Positions 41,599 through 50,930 of a stretch of DNA of 64,000 nt are shown here, in pieces. Location: positions 439,709-503,708 of the forward strand of contig NZ_JBMPIT010000001.1 in the NCBI RefSeq assembly GCF_049341845.1, written 5' to 3'. The notes under the pieces were generated by a model. That model saw only the letters and a program-made list of their open reading frames with translations, was not told the origin of the DNA and did no database searches. Each line of letters begins with the position of its first letter. The stretch's first letter is position 1. Source of the DNA: Curtobacterium guangdongense (GTDB taxonomy: Bacteria > Actinomycetota > Actinomycetes > Actinomycetales > Microbacteriaceae). A program made the translations under genes and the position numbers.

Positions 41599-42008
41599 AC
41601 GCGGCTCTCAGGCATCCGGCGGGGCCTGCACGAGTTGGTGAGTCTCGGGGCTCCCGCCGGATGACCATCTCGTCCCTGATCCGCACGGGATGGTGCACTC
41701 ATCGTTCCACCATCCGCGTTGTTTGTCACAACTCGGATGCCTCGACTCAGCGAATCGTGATGATTCGTCACGACATATTCCGCATACGGAAAAACCTCCG
41801 CGCGGAGAAAGAGATGCGCCCCCGCAGAAGCGGGGGCGCACCATGACGCACCGGGACCGCCGGGGCTCCATCGGCCGGATCAGGAGGCCGTGTCGCTCAC
41901 GCGGCGATCCCATGTCGGTGCGCGCGTCGACGGTAACCAGCCGCCTGACGCTCTCTCCATGCTACTGACCGCACCTGACCGGTGCGCGGAAACCGGATGC
42001 GAGTTCAC
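41599..42008. other. 410-bp noncoding spacer between LLM gene and GH3 gene
   Basis: Short frames here lack GC3 bias and a ribosome site. The stretch 41680-41790 is the least GC-rich in the area and contains CGAATC/GATTCG and GTTGT/ACAAC small dyads, then the hairpin at 41815. Nothing else is recognised. It may be a remnant of a lost gene or an insertion scar. Confidence 0.4.
41815..41840. terminator. GC hairpin, likely GH3/MFS or LLM terminator
   Basis: TGCGCCCCCGC (41815-41825) and GCGGGGGCGCA (41830-41840) are perfect 11-bp arms with an AGAA loop. No T-run follows, as is common in this lineage. Confidence 0.5.
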
Positions 42009-44486
42009 TCACTCCAGTTCGAGGGCCACCGTTCCGGCCGCATCTGCGACCGAAGCGCCGACGTGCAGGGTGAAGGTGCCCGGCTCGTACGCCCACGCGT
42101 CGTCCCAGTGCGCGAATGCCCTCGCCGGCACCTCGATCGAGACCTCGGTCGACTCCCCCGCTTCGAGGCGCACCGGGGCGAACCCGACGAGCCAGCGGAC
42201 CGGACGGTCGATCGCGGACGTCTCCCGCGAGGCGTAGACCTGCACGACGTGCTTGCCGGCACGTGCTCCGGTGTTCGTGACGGTCGCGGTGACGATCGCC
42301 GCGTCACCCGCACGGACGACGGGCGATCCCACGATGCCGTCGATCGTCCAGGTCGTGTACCCCAGGCCGTGGCCGAACGGGTACGCGGGCTGTACCCCGG
42401 CGCGGAGCCAGGCCCGGTACCCGATGTGCACGCCCTCGTCGTAGCGGACGACACCGTCGACCGGCGTGACGTCGAGCACGGGGACGTCCGACATGGCGAC
42501 CGGCCACGTCGTGGGCAGGCGCCCGCCCGGCTCCGACGCACCGGTGAGCACGTCAGCGACCGCGTTCCCGTACTCCTGCCCACCGAACCACGTCAGGAGG
42601 ACCGCGGCGACGTCGTTCCGCCACGGCATCTCGACCGGCGACCCGGCGTTGACGAGCACGATCGTGTTCGGGTTCACGGCGGCGACGGCTGCGACGAGCT
42701 CGTCTTGGTGCCCCGGGAGCGCCAGCGACGACCGGTCGTAGCCCTCCGACTCGACCTTGGAGTTCGTCCCCACCACGACGACCGCGACGTCGGCTCCGCG
42801 AGCGGCACCGACGGCGGAGGCGATGAGCACCGACGGGTCCTCGTCGGAGGGCTCGGTGCCGAACTGGTACGCGAGCACCCCGCCCAGCGTCTCGTCCTGG
42901 ATGACGTCGTACTCGATGCGGATCGCGACCTGCTGGCCGGACGTCACCGAGACCGGCACGGAGCGCGCCGGCGGGTTGAGGAACGCCGCGCCGAGCTGGT
43001 CGCCCTCGAACGGCACGTCCTCGTCCAGGACGAGCGACCCGTCGATCCACATGCGGGAGCGGCCGGCCGCACCGATGCCGATCCGCACGGTGCCGGTCGT
43101 CGGTGCCGTGTAGGTCGTGGTGATGTCGAGGCGGTCGGCCTCGCGCGTGGGGGCGTCGCCGCCGAACCAGAAGAGCGCCGTCGCTCGGCGGTCCTCCACG
43201 TACAGCTCCTCGCCGTCCTTGACGAACGCGACGCGGGCGCCTGGCTCGCCGGTGGCGGGGTTCGTGATGGTGGAGAGCGGGAACTCCGCGATGCCCTCCT
43301 GCACGACGGCGCCGATCGCGTAGTCGACGGTCGCGGACGGGAACGCCGCGCGGATGCCGTCGAGCGGCGACACGACCTGCGACGGCACGACCGTGGCCGA
43401 GCCGCCGCCCTGCGTGCGGGCCTGGTCGGCGTTGTGGCCGATGACCGCGATCCGGGCGAGCGCGGGGGCGTCGAGCGGCAGGATCCCGGTGTTGCGGACG
43501 AGGACGGTGCCCTCAGCCTCGGCCTCGCGGACGAACGCGATGCCGTCCTCGACGTGCACGGGCTCCGCCGCGACGGCGTCGAACCCGGACAGCGCTCCGA
43601 CGCGGGCGGCGAGCGTCAGGATGCGACGGACCTTGCGGTCGATCGCCTCGATCGGGACCTCGCCGGACTCGACGGCGCTGAGCAGCGGCCCCTCGCTCCA
43701 CCACTGGTTCGGTCCGGGCATCGCGACGTCCTGCGACGCCTTCGCCGAGTCCACCGAGCGAACGCCGGTCCAGTCGGACACGACGATGCCGTCGAAGCCC
43801 CACTCGGAGCTCAGCGGCGTCTCGAGCAGCTCGTTCTCGGACGCGGTGACGCCGTTGATCGAGTTGTAGGACGACATGATGGCCCACGCGTGCGCCTCGG
43901 TGACCGCCTTCTCGAACGCGAGGAGGTAGAGCTCGCGGAGCGCACGGTCGGACACCTCGGTCGACGCGGTGAAGCGGTCGGTCTCGTAGTCGTTCGCGAT
44001 GTAGTGCTTCGGGGTCGCGGCGACGCCGTTCTCCTGCACCCCGTCGACGTACGACGCGGCGAGGTCGCCGGTGAGCACCGGGTCCTCGCTGAACGCCTCG
44101 AAGTGCCGACCGCCGAGGGGCGAGCGGTGCAGGTTGATGGTCGGGCCGAGGACGACGTCGACGCCCTTGCGACGGGCCTCGACGGCAGCGGCGGCGCCGT
44201 AGCGCTTCGCGATCGCACGGTCCCACGACGCGCTCAGGGCGGTGGCGGACGGCAGGTTGAGCGACGGGTCACGCTCGTCCCACACCTCGCCACGGACCCC
44301 GGAGGGTCCGTCCGACATCAGGATGCGCCGCAGCCCGATCTTCTCGATCGGCCAGGTCGTCCAGAAGTCACGTCCGGTGAGCAGCTGCACCTTCTCCTCG
44401 GTGGTCAGCTGGTCGACGAGCGCGCCGATGCGCTCGTTCAACTGGGCCGCACCGGAGGCTGTGCGCACGTCGTTCACGGTTGTCAC
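42009..44486 (-). CDS. Glycoside hydrolase family 3 beta-glucosidase with PA14 insertion
   Basis: 825 residues. The N-terminal GH3 barrel shows LTGRDFWTTWPIEKIGLRR-style start, PLGGRHFEAFSEDP, ATPKHYIANDYE and the nucleophile Asp in GIVVSDWTGV near residue 234. Between the two lobes of the second domain is a PA14-like beta segment (AGRSRMWIDGSLVLDEDVPFEG) that shapes the sugar site. A fibronectin-III-like end closes the protein. No signal peptide is visible, so it probably acts on imported oligosaccharides. GTG start with GGAA upstream; it is followed 38 bp upstream in the message by the MFS gene. Confidence 0.93.
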   Translation of the reverse strand: MTTVNDVRTASGAAQLNERIGALVDQLTTEEKVQLLTGRDFWTTWPIEKIGLRRILMSDGPSGVRGEVWDERDPSLNLPSATALSASWDRAIAKRYGAAAAVEARRKGVDVVLGPTINLHRSPLGGRHFEAFSEDPVLTGDLAASYVDGVQENGVAATPKHYIANDYETDRFTASTEVSDRALRELYLLAFEKAVTEAHAWAIMSSYNSINGVTASENELLETPLSSEWGFDGIVVSDWTGVRSVDSAKASQDVAMPGPNQWWSEGPLLSAVESGEVPIEAIDRKVRRILTLAARVGALSGFDAVAAEPVHVEDGIAFVREAEAEGTVLVRNTGILPLDAPALARIAVIGHNADQARTQGGGSATVVPSQVVSPLDGIRAAFPSATVDYAIGAVVQEGIAEFPLSTITNPATGEPGARVAFVKDGEELYVEDRRATALFWFGGDAPTREADRLDITTTYTAPTTGTVRIGIGAAGRSRMWIDGSLVLDEDVPFEGDQLGAAFLNPPARSVPVSVTSGQQVAIRIEYDVIQDETLGGVLAYQFGTEPSDEDPSVLIASAVGAARGADVAVVVVGTNSKVESEGYDRSSLALPGHQDELVAAVAAVNPNTIVLVNAGSPVEMPWRNDVAAVLLTWFGGQEYGNAVADVLTGASEPGGRLPTTWPVAMSDVPVLDVTPVDGVVRYDEGVHIGYRAWLRAGVQPAYPFGHGLGYTTWTIDGIVGSPVVRAGDAAIVTATVTNTGARAGKHVVQVYASRETSAIDRPVRWLVGFAPVRLEAGESTEVSIEVPARAFAHWDDAWAYEPGTFTLHVGASVADAAGTVALELE

Positions 44487-44524
44487 GATGGTCGTTCCTT
44501 TCGTTCAGAGCCAGGGAGGGTCGG

Positions 44525-45793
44525 TCAGCGGACGCCGCGGACGCGCGAGACCGAGACGATCCCGAGCAGTCCGACGACCGCGCCGGTGATGAAGAAGCCG
44601 CTGTAGCCGCCGGTCAGGGCGATCACGCCGGGGGCCGCCGCTGGGACGATCGACTGGGGCAGGGCCTGCGCGATGTTCACGACACCGAGGTCCTTCGCAT
44701 TGTCCTCGTCGGACGGCAGCACGTCCGTGATCAGGGCGAGGTCGACGGCGTAGAAGACGCCCATGCCGGCACCCATCACGAACTCGCCGACGAGCACCAT
44801 GCCGAGCGACGGCGCGGTGGCGATGAGCACCAGGCCGACGACGCCGACGATCCCGGCGACCGCCACGAAGAGCTTGCGGCGACCGAGCTTGTCGGACAAC
44901 CACCCGGCGACGAGCGAGGTGAGGACGATGCCGACGACGTTCCAGAGCGTGCCCTGGAAGACGGCGTTCGCGACGTGGGCGGACTCGATCCCGATGTCGT
45001 CGCGGAGGAAGTAGGTGAGGTAGCTCACGGCGGTGTACTGCGCGGCGACCATCATGAACCGGGTGAGCCAGGCCCAGCCGAGGTCGGGGTGCTTCACGGG
45101 GTTGAACACGAACGACCCGAAGAGCTGCCCGATGCCGAGGCGCGTCGACGGCCGCTCGGTGAGCACACGGTCGCGGAAGAGCAGCGCGTAGAGGACGACC
45201 ACGACGGACCCGATGGCCCCGGGGACGATCATCTGCGTCGCCGACGTCGAGAAGAGCTGCACGAGGAACGTCCCGCCGACCAGCGCGAGGTTCTGCGACA
45301 GCCCGAGCAGCGCCGCGACCCGTCCGCGCTGGGACCGCGTGACGTGGTCGGGCATGACGGCGGTCAGCGCCGCGATCGTGGCGTTGTACGCGATCTGCGT
45401 GACGCCCCACGCGAGCACCAGGACCACGGTGGAGGACGTCGTCGCGACGACCACGAGGCCTGCGAACCCGACCACGGTGCCACCGATGATCCACGGACGA
45501 CGCATGCCGAGCCTCCCGGCCGTGCGGTCGCTGAAGCGACCGGCCAGGGGGTTGGCGACCATCGCCGCGAACGCGCCGACGCCGAGCGCCAGCCCGAGCA
45601 CGCCCGCCTGGTCGTCGGGCGCGATCTCCGCGACCTTCAGCGCCATCGCCACCAGCACGGGTGGGAGGAGGGCGATGTACAGGCCGAGCATCGCGATCGG
45701 CATGCCGAGCGTGTACATGAGCGAGCTGCCTCGACCGCGCGTGGGTGAGACTGCGGTCGGGGCGTCGGAAACGGTCAGGGCATCGTTCGCCAC
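44525..45793 (-). CDS. MFS transporter, sugar/glycoside type
   Basis: 422 residues, twelve membrane helices. It contains GRFSDRTAGRLGMRRPW (motif A, helix 2-3 loop) and a second copy GWLSDKLGRRKLF in the other half. It precedes the GH3 gene in the same message and probably imports the glycoside. GTG 45793 is chosen over an upstream ATG because GGAGG lies five bases before it. The TetR palindrome lies about 75 bp upstream. Confidence 0.88.
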   Translation of the reverse strand: MANDALTVSDAPTAVSPTRGRGSSLMYTLGMPIAMLGLYIALLPPVLVAMALKVAEIAPDDQAGVLGLALGVGAFAAMVANPLAGRFSDRTAGRLGMRRPWIIGGTVVGFAGLVVVATTSSTVVLVLAWGVTQIAYNATIAALTAVMPDHVTRSQRGRVAALLGLSQNLALVGGTFLVQLFSTSATQMIVPGAIGSVVVVLYALLFRDRVLTERPSTRLGIGQLFGSFVFNPVKHPDLGWAWLTRFMMVAAQYTAVSYLTYFLRDDIGIESAHVANAVFQGTLWNVVGIVLTSLVAGWLSDKLGRRKLFVAVAGIVGVVGLVLIATAPSLGMVLVGEFVMGAGMGVFYAVDLALITDVLPSDEDNAKDLGVVNIAQALPQSIVPAAAPGVIALTGGYSGFFITGAVVGLLGIVSVSRVRGVR

Positions 45794-45869
45794 TGCAACC
45801 TCCATCGGGTGCGCCGCCGACGTCGGCGACTCGCACGCCTTCGTCGGCGGCTCGTGCCACCGTACCACC

Positions 45870-45892
45870 AAAACCTATTACCGCTAGGTTTT
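45870..45892. promoter_or_regulatory. Perfect palindrome, TetR operator of the GH3/MFS operon
   Basis: AAAACCTA (45870-45877) and TAGGTTTT (45885-45892) are perfect inverted arms with a 7-bp spacer, in the 131-bp gap between the MFS gene and the divergent TetR gene, and are AT-rich against the background. Confidence 0.65.
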
Positions 45893-45924
45893 CCGGGAAC
45901 GCCAGGGAGCGGTACAGTCTCGCC

Positions 45925-46515
45925 ATGACACGACGGGGTTCGTACGCGAAGGGCATCGCGAAGCGCGAGGAGATCCTCACCGTCGCCCTGGACCTCGTCG
46001 CTCAGCAGGGGTTCCGGCGAACGAGCATCAAGGACATCGCCGACGCGGTCGGGCTGACGCAGGCCGGGCTGCTGCACTACTTCGACTCGAAGGACGAGCT
46101 CTGGGTCGAGATCCTCCGGCGCCGCGACGAGATCGACAACGCGGCGGACTGGCACGCGAACGACCCCGGTGAGCTCCTCGCCGCGATCGTCCGGCACAAC
46201 GCGGAGGTCCCGGGGCTCGTCCAGATGTTCGTGAACCTCTCCGCCGCCGCGGCGACCGACCCGGACCACCCGGCGCACGAGTACTTCCGGCAGCGCTACG
46301 AGAACTCCCGACGCACGATGGCCGCGGACTTCCGGGCGATGCAGCAGGACGGCCGGCTCCGCGCCGACGTCGATGCCGAGCAACTCACGAGCGTGCTGCT
46401 CGCGGTGTCCGACGGCATGCAGATCCAGTGGCTGTTCGACCCGTCGCGCGACATGGCCGCGCACGTCGAGCTCGTCGTGCGCATGGCGGTGGCCCAGGCG
46501 GTCCCCTCCGTCTGA
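45925..46515 (+). CDS. TetR-family repressor of the GH3/MFS operon
   Basis: 196 residues. KREEILTVALDLVAQQGFRR, TSIKDIADAVGLTQAGLLHYFDSKDELW is a textbook TetR DNA-binding domain, followed by a helical sensor domain. TACAGT lies six bases before the ATG, the leaderless layout, and the operator at 45870-45892 is 21 bp upstream of that box. It probably responds to a sugar or glycoside and controls both sides. Confidence 0.92.
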   Translation: MTRRGSYAKGIAKREEILTVALDLVAQQGFRRTSIKDIADAVGLTQAGLLHYFDSKDELWVEILRRRDEIDNAADWHANDPGELLAAIVRHNAEVPGLVQMFVNLSAAAATDPDHPAHEYFRQRYENSRRTMAADFRAMQQDGRLRADVDAEQLTSVLLAVSDGMQIQWLFDPSRDMAAHVELVVRMAVAQAVPSV

Positions 46516-46615
46516 CACGCGCTCCGCGGACAGGTACCGCTGGTGCCTGGTTGCGGCGGACCCCGCGGTGCAGGATGGACACCGACAGCACGACTCGACG
46601 ATGAGCGGAGGCGCG

Positions 46616-47479
46616 ATGACACGCGTAGTGGTGACCGGCGGCAGCGGCAAGCTCGGACGAGCAGTGGTGCGCGACCTCGACGAACACGGGTACGACGTGG
46701 TCCTGCTCGACCGGGTCCCCTCCCCCGACAAGCCGGACAGTGTGCAGTTCGTGCGCACCGACCTCGGCGACTACGGGCAGGTGCTGAACGCGTTCATCGG
46801 CATCGACGACCGGTACGACCACGTCGACGCCGTCGTGCACCTCGCCGCGATCCCGGCGCCGGGACAGGTGCCCGACGTGGCGCTCATCACGAACAACGTC
46901 ACCGCGTCCATCAACGTCTTCCACGCCGCACGCGCCGCGAAGATCACGAACGTGGTGTGGGCGTCGAGCGAGACCCTCCTCGGCATCCCGATGGGCGAGC
47001 ACCACCCGCCCTACCTCCCCGTGGACGAGGAGTTCCCGGTGCGCCCGCAGTCGTCGTACTCGCTCGGCAAGGCCGTCGAGGAGGAGATGGCGCGGCACTT
47101 CACCCGCTGGGACCCGACGCTGAAGATGATCGGGCTGCGGTTCTCGAACGTCATGGACGAGACCGACTACCCGTCCTACCCGTGGGACGCCACCCCCGAG
47201 GCGAAGACGTTCAACCTGTGGTCGTACATCGACTCCCGCGACGGCGCCCAGGCCGTGCGCAAGGCCGTCGAGGCGGACCTGACCGGCTTCGAGGCGTTCG
47301 TCATCGCGAGCCCCGACACCGTGATGGACACCCCGACCATCGAACTCGTCGAACGGTACGTGCCGGACATCGAGCGTCGTGCGGACATCGACGGGGTCAG
47401 CTCGCTGCTGTCATCGGAGAAGGCCCGCGAACTCCTCGGCTACGACCCGCAGCACAGCTGGCGCGACCACCGCGCCTGA
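46616..47479 (+). CDS. NAD-dependent epimerase/dehydratase (uronate-dehydrogenase-like)
   Basis: 287 residues. VVVTGGSGKLGRAVVRDLDEHG starts the Rossmann fold, VVHLAAIPAPG follows, and the YxxxK active site is in SSYSLGKAVEEEMARHF near residue 143. Length and the late ARELLGYDPQHSWRD resemble the short extended-SDR group that includes uronate dehydrogenases. GGAGG lies just before the ATG; an in-frame ATG 15 bases upstream is the alternative. Confidence 0.85.
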   Translation: MTRVVVTGGSGKLGRAVVRDLDEHGYDVVLLDRVPSPDKPDSVQFVRTDLGDYGQVLNAFIGIDDRYDHVDAVVHLAAIPAPGQVPDVALITNNVTASINVFHAARAAKITNVVWASSETLLGIPMGEHHPPYLPVDEEFPVRPQSSYSLGKAVEEEMARHFTRWDPTLKMIGLRFSNVMDETDYPSYPWDATPEAKTFNLWSYIDSRDGAQAVRKAVEADLTGFEAFVIASPDTVMDTPTIELVERYVPDIERRADIDGVSSLLSSEKARELLGYDPQHSWRDHRA

Positions 47480-47482
47480 GCC

Positions 47483-49027
47483 TCACGCGCTCGGCGTCAG
47501 CAGCCCGTCGAGCACGAGGTCACGGGCGGTCGGCAGCAGGTCCGCCGCGAGCACCTGCTCGTCGACGCCCGTGATCTGCGCGAGTGCACCGATGATCGCC
47601 GCGACGGAGAGCTCCCCGTCGCACGCGCCCACGAACGCGGCGAGCGCCGTGTCCGCGTCGACCCGCCGGCCGAACCCGCCACCCTGCACGAGCGTCATGA
47701 CCGTGGGGTCGTCGTTGCCCGGCCAGTAGTACCGCTCCTCGGTGACGTCGCCGGCGACCGTCAGGTGCGCTGCCGCGAGCGCGACGTCGTCGTGCGCGGC
47801 CAGCCAGGCGGCCGCGTCGAGGACGCGGGCCACCGTCGCGCCGAGCCCCGCGGGGTTGGAGCCGAGCGTCTCGGGGACGCGCTCGAAGCGCCGGAGCTGC
47901 ACCGTGCCTCCCGTCCCGACCCTGCGGACCACGACGTAGCCGAAGCCGACCCCGGTGACCTTCCGCTCCCGGAAGTCGTCGAGCCACGCGCCGACCAGCT
48001 GGTCGAACGCGGCCGTGCCGGGTTTCGTCCCGCCGTCACGGATCCAGGTCTCGGCGTAGGCGTTCGGGTCCTGCCGTTCGCGCTCGATGACCCATGCGTC
48101 GAGGTCGGTCCCCTCGAACCAGGCGCGGACGCGATCGAGACCGTCGACGCCCCAGTGGTACTCCCAGTTGCCGAGGAGCTGTGCGGTCCCGCCTGGCTCG
48201 AGGTGCTCGGCCAGGCCACGGAGGACGGTCTCGACGAGGGCGTCGCCGACCATCCCGCCGTCGCGGTACTCGTAGGACGGGACGCCTTCGGTGCGTGGCG
48301 TGATGACGAACGGCGGGTTCGACACGATGCGGTCGAAGCGCTCCCCGGCGACGGGCTCGAACAGCGATCCGAAGCGGAAGTCGATGCCGTCGATGCCGTT
48401 CAGCTGCGCGTTGAACCGTGCGATGTCCAGTGCGCGACGGGAGATGTCGGTCGCGACGACCTCGTCGGCGAAGCGCCGGGCGTGCATGGCCTGGATGCCG
48501 CACCCGGTCCCGAGGTCGAGCACCCGGTGGACGGGTACGGGCACCTGCAGGCCGCTCAGCGTGGTGGTCGCCCCGCCGATGCCGAGGACGTGTTCCTCGT
48601 CGAGCGCGCTGCCGAGGGCGAGCTCCCCGAGGTCGGAGACGATCCACCAGCTGCCGGCACCGGCGTCGTCGACGAACGCGTACGGGCGGAGGTCGACCGT
48701 CGGGTGTGCGCGGTCGTCGTCGACACGGAGCAGGCCGGCGGCCACGACCGCGTCGAGCCCGGCCGTCGGGAACGCCTGCTCGGCGTCGACGCGGGGCACG
48801 GCGAGCCCGAGGACGAAGAGCGTCGCGAGGGTCGTCAGCGGTGTCGTCGGACGGGCGTCGAGCGCACGGACGGCGGCGACGCGGTTCCCACGGTGCAGCG
48901 CGGCCGCGGCGTCGACGCCCCAGAGCGCGTCGACGCCCTCGACGGAGAACCCGGCGGCGGTGAGGTCTGCTGCGAGCGCGCCCGTCGTCTCGGCGTCGGC
49001 GTGGACGTCTGGGAGGGCATGGCTCAT
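47483..49027 (-). CDS. Class I SAM-dependent methyltransferase with N-terminal DUF7059-like domain
   Basis: 514 residues. Residues 1-150 form a helical N-domain (SHALPDVHADAETTGALAADL onward). The methyltransferase core has VLDLGTGCGIQAMHA near residue 170, VVATDISRRALDIARFNA, and the NPPF motif in RIVSNPPFVITPR, the signature of N6-adenine or glutamine methyltransferases such as PrmC/HemK relatives. The C-terminal third is family-specific. Its ATG overlaps the stop of the ArsR-type gene (ATGA). The substrate may be a nucleic acid base or protein glutamine. Confidence 0.88.
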   Translation of the reverse strand: MSHALPDVHADAETTGALAADLTAAGFSVEGVDALWGVDAAAALHRGNRVAAVRALDARPTTPLTTLATLFVLGLAVPRVDAEQAFPTAGLDAVVAAGLLRVDDDRAHPTVDLRPYAFVDDAGAGSWWIVSDLGELALGSALDEEHVLGIGGATTTLSGLQVPVPVHRVLDLGTGCGIQAMHARRFADEVVATDISRRALDIARFNAQLNGIDGIDFRFGSLFEPVAGERFDRIVSNPPFVITPRTEGVPSYEYRDGGMVGDALVETVLRGLAEHLEPGGTAQLLGNWEYHWGVDGLDRVRAWFEGTDLDAWVIERERQDPNAYAETWIRDGGTKPGTAAFDQLVGAWLDDFRERKVTGVGFGYVVVRRVGTGGTVQLRRFERVPETLGSNPAGLGATVARVLDAAAWLAAHDDVALAAAHLTVAGDVTEERYYWPGNDDPTVMTLVQGGGFGRRVDADTALAAFVGACDGELSVAAIIGALAQITGVDEQVLAADLLPTARDLVLDGLLTPSA

Positions 49028-49389
49028 GCGGTGAGGTCCTCGCGCATCAGTTCGGCGGGCACCGTCCAGTCGAGGACCAGGTCGAGGAGCCCGGGGAACC
49101 GCTGCTGCACGTCCTCGACACGCGCACGGCTGCTGCGGGTGAGTCCCTCCTGGTGCTGCTCGAGCAGGCCGGCCTCGCGCAGGACGCGGAAGTGGTGCGT
49201 CAGCGTGGACTTCGGCCGGTCGATGCCGACCCAGCCGCAGCTGCGGATCCCGCCGGCGGCGTCGACGAGGTACCGGTGCAGGATCGCCAGGCGGATCGGG
49301 TCCGACAGGGCGTCCATGACGACGGGGAGGTCCATCTCGCCCACCGTCGGCTGGGGAAGCCGTTCGGGGGCAGCGGTGCGCTCGGGCAT
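49024..49389 (-). CDS. ArsR-family winged-helix regulator
   Basis: 121 residues. The fold is MDALSDPIRLAILHRYL, then a redox-like or metal-like pair only in RSCGW, KSTLTHHFRVLREAGLLEQHQEG as recognition helix and wing. It lacks CVC or CxxC metal motifs, so its signal is unknown. ATG 49389 is chosen because TAGCGT lies seven bases upstream; a GTG at 49413 is a longer option. It overlaps the methyltransferase start. Confidence 0.88.
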   Translation of the reverse strand: MPERTAAPERLPQPTVGEMDLPVVMDALSDPIRLAILHRYLVDAAGGIRSCGWVGIDRPKSTLTHHFRVLREAGLLEQHQEGLTRSSRARVEDVQQRFPGLLDLVLDWTVPAELMREDLTA

Positions 49390-49419
49390 GGACGGGACGC
49401 TACCACCGTTCACCTCTCA

Positions 49420-49466
49420 GTACGACTTGCGTCGTACAGCAGAGTGCGGTACGACTTTCCTCGTAC
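49420..49466. promoter_or_regulatory. Two palindromic operators between the ArsR-type gene and the MFS gene
   Basis: GTACGAC/GTCGTAC at 49420-49437 (4-bp spacer) and GTACGA/TCGTAC at 49449-49466 (6-bp spacer). The half-site is shared and their centres are about 29 bp apart. They are the obvious binding sites of the ArsR-type protein, in the divergent promoter. Confidence 0.65.
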
Positions 49467-49489
49467 TGTTCGTCATCGAAGGGGCACCC

Positions 49490-50749
49490 ATGCAGTCAGC
49501 TCGCTCGGTCGCCGGGTTCTGGATCCTCGCGGCCATGCTGCTCGTCTCGGTCGCGTCGTCCGCCGTGCCGTCGCCGATCTACCCCGTGTACGCGGCGGAG
49601 TGGCACCTGACGCCGCTCATGCTCACCGGGGTGTTCGCGATCTACGTCGCCGGGCTCCTCACGAGCCTGCTCGTCGCCGGCCGCCTGTCCGACCACGTCG
49701 GGCGGAAGCCGGTGCTCGTCGTCGGTGGGCTCGGCGTCGCGGTTTCGCTCGGGCTCTTCTCGATCGCGGACGGCCTCGGTGCGCTGATCGTCGACCGCAT
49801 CGTGCAGGGCGTCTCCGTCGGGCTGCTCATCGGCGCCCTCGGTGCTGCGCTGATCGACAACTCGCTCGAGGCGCATCCCTCCCTCGCGGGCGTCCTGAAC
49901 GGGGTGATCCCGCCGATCGCCCTCGCGACCGGAGCCCTGTCGAGCGGTGCCCTCGTCGAGTGGGGCCCGGCGCCGGAACAGCTCGTGTACGTGCTCTTCG
50001 GGGTCCTGCTCGTCCTGATGGTGATCGCGCTCGCGGTCGTCCCCGAGCGGGTCACCCGCCGGCCGGGGGCGCTGCGTTCCCTTCGCCCGACGATCTCCGT
50101 GCCCCGCTCCTCGCGCCGGCTGTTCCGCGGCGTCGCCGGCTCGCTCATCGCCAGCTGGGCGCTCGGCGGGATGTTCCTGTCACTCGTGCCGTCGGCGCTC
50201 GGGGCGGTGTTCGGGATCACGAACCACTTCGCCGCCGGAGCACTCATCGCCGTCGTCACCGGCGTCGGCGCGCTCACCGGGCTCGCGATCCAGCGGCTCG
50301 ACGCGCGCATCGGCGTCCTCATCGGACTCGTCGCGCTGATCCTCGGGCCGGTCGTCACCGTCGCGTTCGTGTTCGCGCACTCGCTGCCCGGCCTCGTGGT
50401 CGGCAGCGCGATCGCCGGTGTCGGGTTCGGTGCCGGGTTCCAGGCGCCGCTCCGGATGCTGCTCGCAACCGCCTCGCCCACGCACCGCGCCGGGCTGCTC
50501 TCCACGATCTACGTCGTGAGCTACCTGGCGTTCGGCGTCCCCGCGGTCATCGGCGGGCTGCTCGAGCCGACGGTCGGACTCGTGCCGGTCATCGCCGGGT
50601 ACGGCGCGTTCATCGTGCTCGCAGCGGTGGTCGCCCTCGTGCTGCAGCTCGTGTCGCGGGACGCCGCCGAGGTCGAGGAGCAGGCGTCCGAACGCATCAC
50701 CACGGGTTCGGTCCGCGTGCAGGCCTGCCCCGCTCCCGCCGCGGACTGA
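49490..50749 (+). CDS. MFS transporter, drug-efflux type
   Basis: 419 residues with twelve helices. It has VPSPIYPVYAAEWHLTPLMLTG in the first loop, GRLSDHVGRKPVLVVGG (motif A) and ALIVDRIVQGVSVGLL. It resembles multidrug exporters of the Bcr/EmrD-like group. GAAGGGG lies five bases before the ATG. The two palindromes upstream suggest control by the ArsR-type protein. The second 95-bp repeat lies 61 bp after the stop. Confidence 0.88.
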   Translation: MQSARSVAGFWILAAMLLVSVASSAVPSPIYPVYAAEWHLTPLMLTGVFAIYVAGLLTSLLVAGRLSDHVGRKPVLVVGGLGVAVSLGLFSIADGLGALIVDRIVQGVSVGLLIGALGAALIDNSLEAHPSLAGVLNGVIPPIALATGALSSGALVEWGPAPEQLVYVLFGVLLVLMVIALAVVPERVTRRPGALRSLRPTISVPRSSRRLFRGVAGSLIASWALGGMFLSLVPSALGAVFGITNHFAAGALIAVVTGVGALTGLAIQRLDARIGVLIGLVALILGPVVTVAFVFAHSLPGLVVGSAIAGVGFGAGFQAPLRMLLATASPTHRAGLLSTIYVVSYLAFGVPAVIGGLLEPTVGLVPVIAGYGAFIVLAAVVALVLQLVSRDAAEVEEQASERITTGSVRVQACPAPAAD

Positions 50750-50810
50750 GTCGCGCGCTGCCGCGGGCCCGCTGCTGTGCTGCCGCGGCTGTGGTGCCGC
50801 GGGAGGTCGA

Positions 50811-50905
50811 TTCGCGCGTAGGAAGTCGAATCGCGCGTAGGTAGCCCGGATTTCCGACCCCTTACGCGCGATTCCGCTTCCCATCGCACACGTTGTGGGT
50901 CAGAA
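50811..50905. repeat. 95-bp intergenic repeat, copy 2
   Basis: Same orientation and same length as copy 1 at 32638-32732, aligned with no gaps. It is followed by a short tandem duplication of GGGTCAGAAGCGCT near 50897-50924. Both copies sit after MFS genes. Confidence 0.75.
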
Positions 50906-50930
50906 GCGCTGGGTCAGAAGCGCTGGGGAG

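Noticed and set aside
41608..41968. Small frames in the LLM-GH3 spacer
   Set aside because: No ribosome site, no leaderless box, mixed third-position composition and no recognisable protein.
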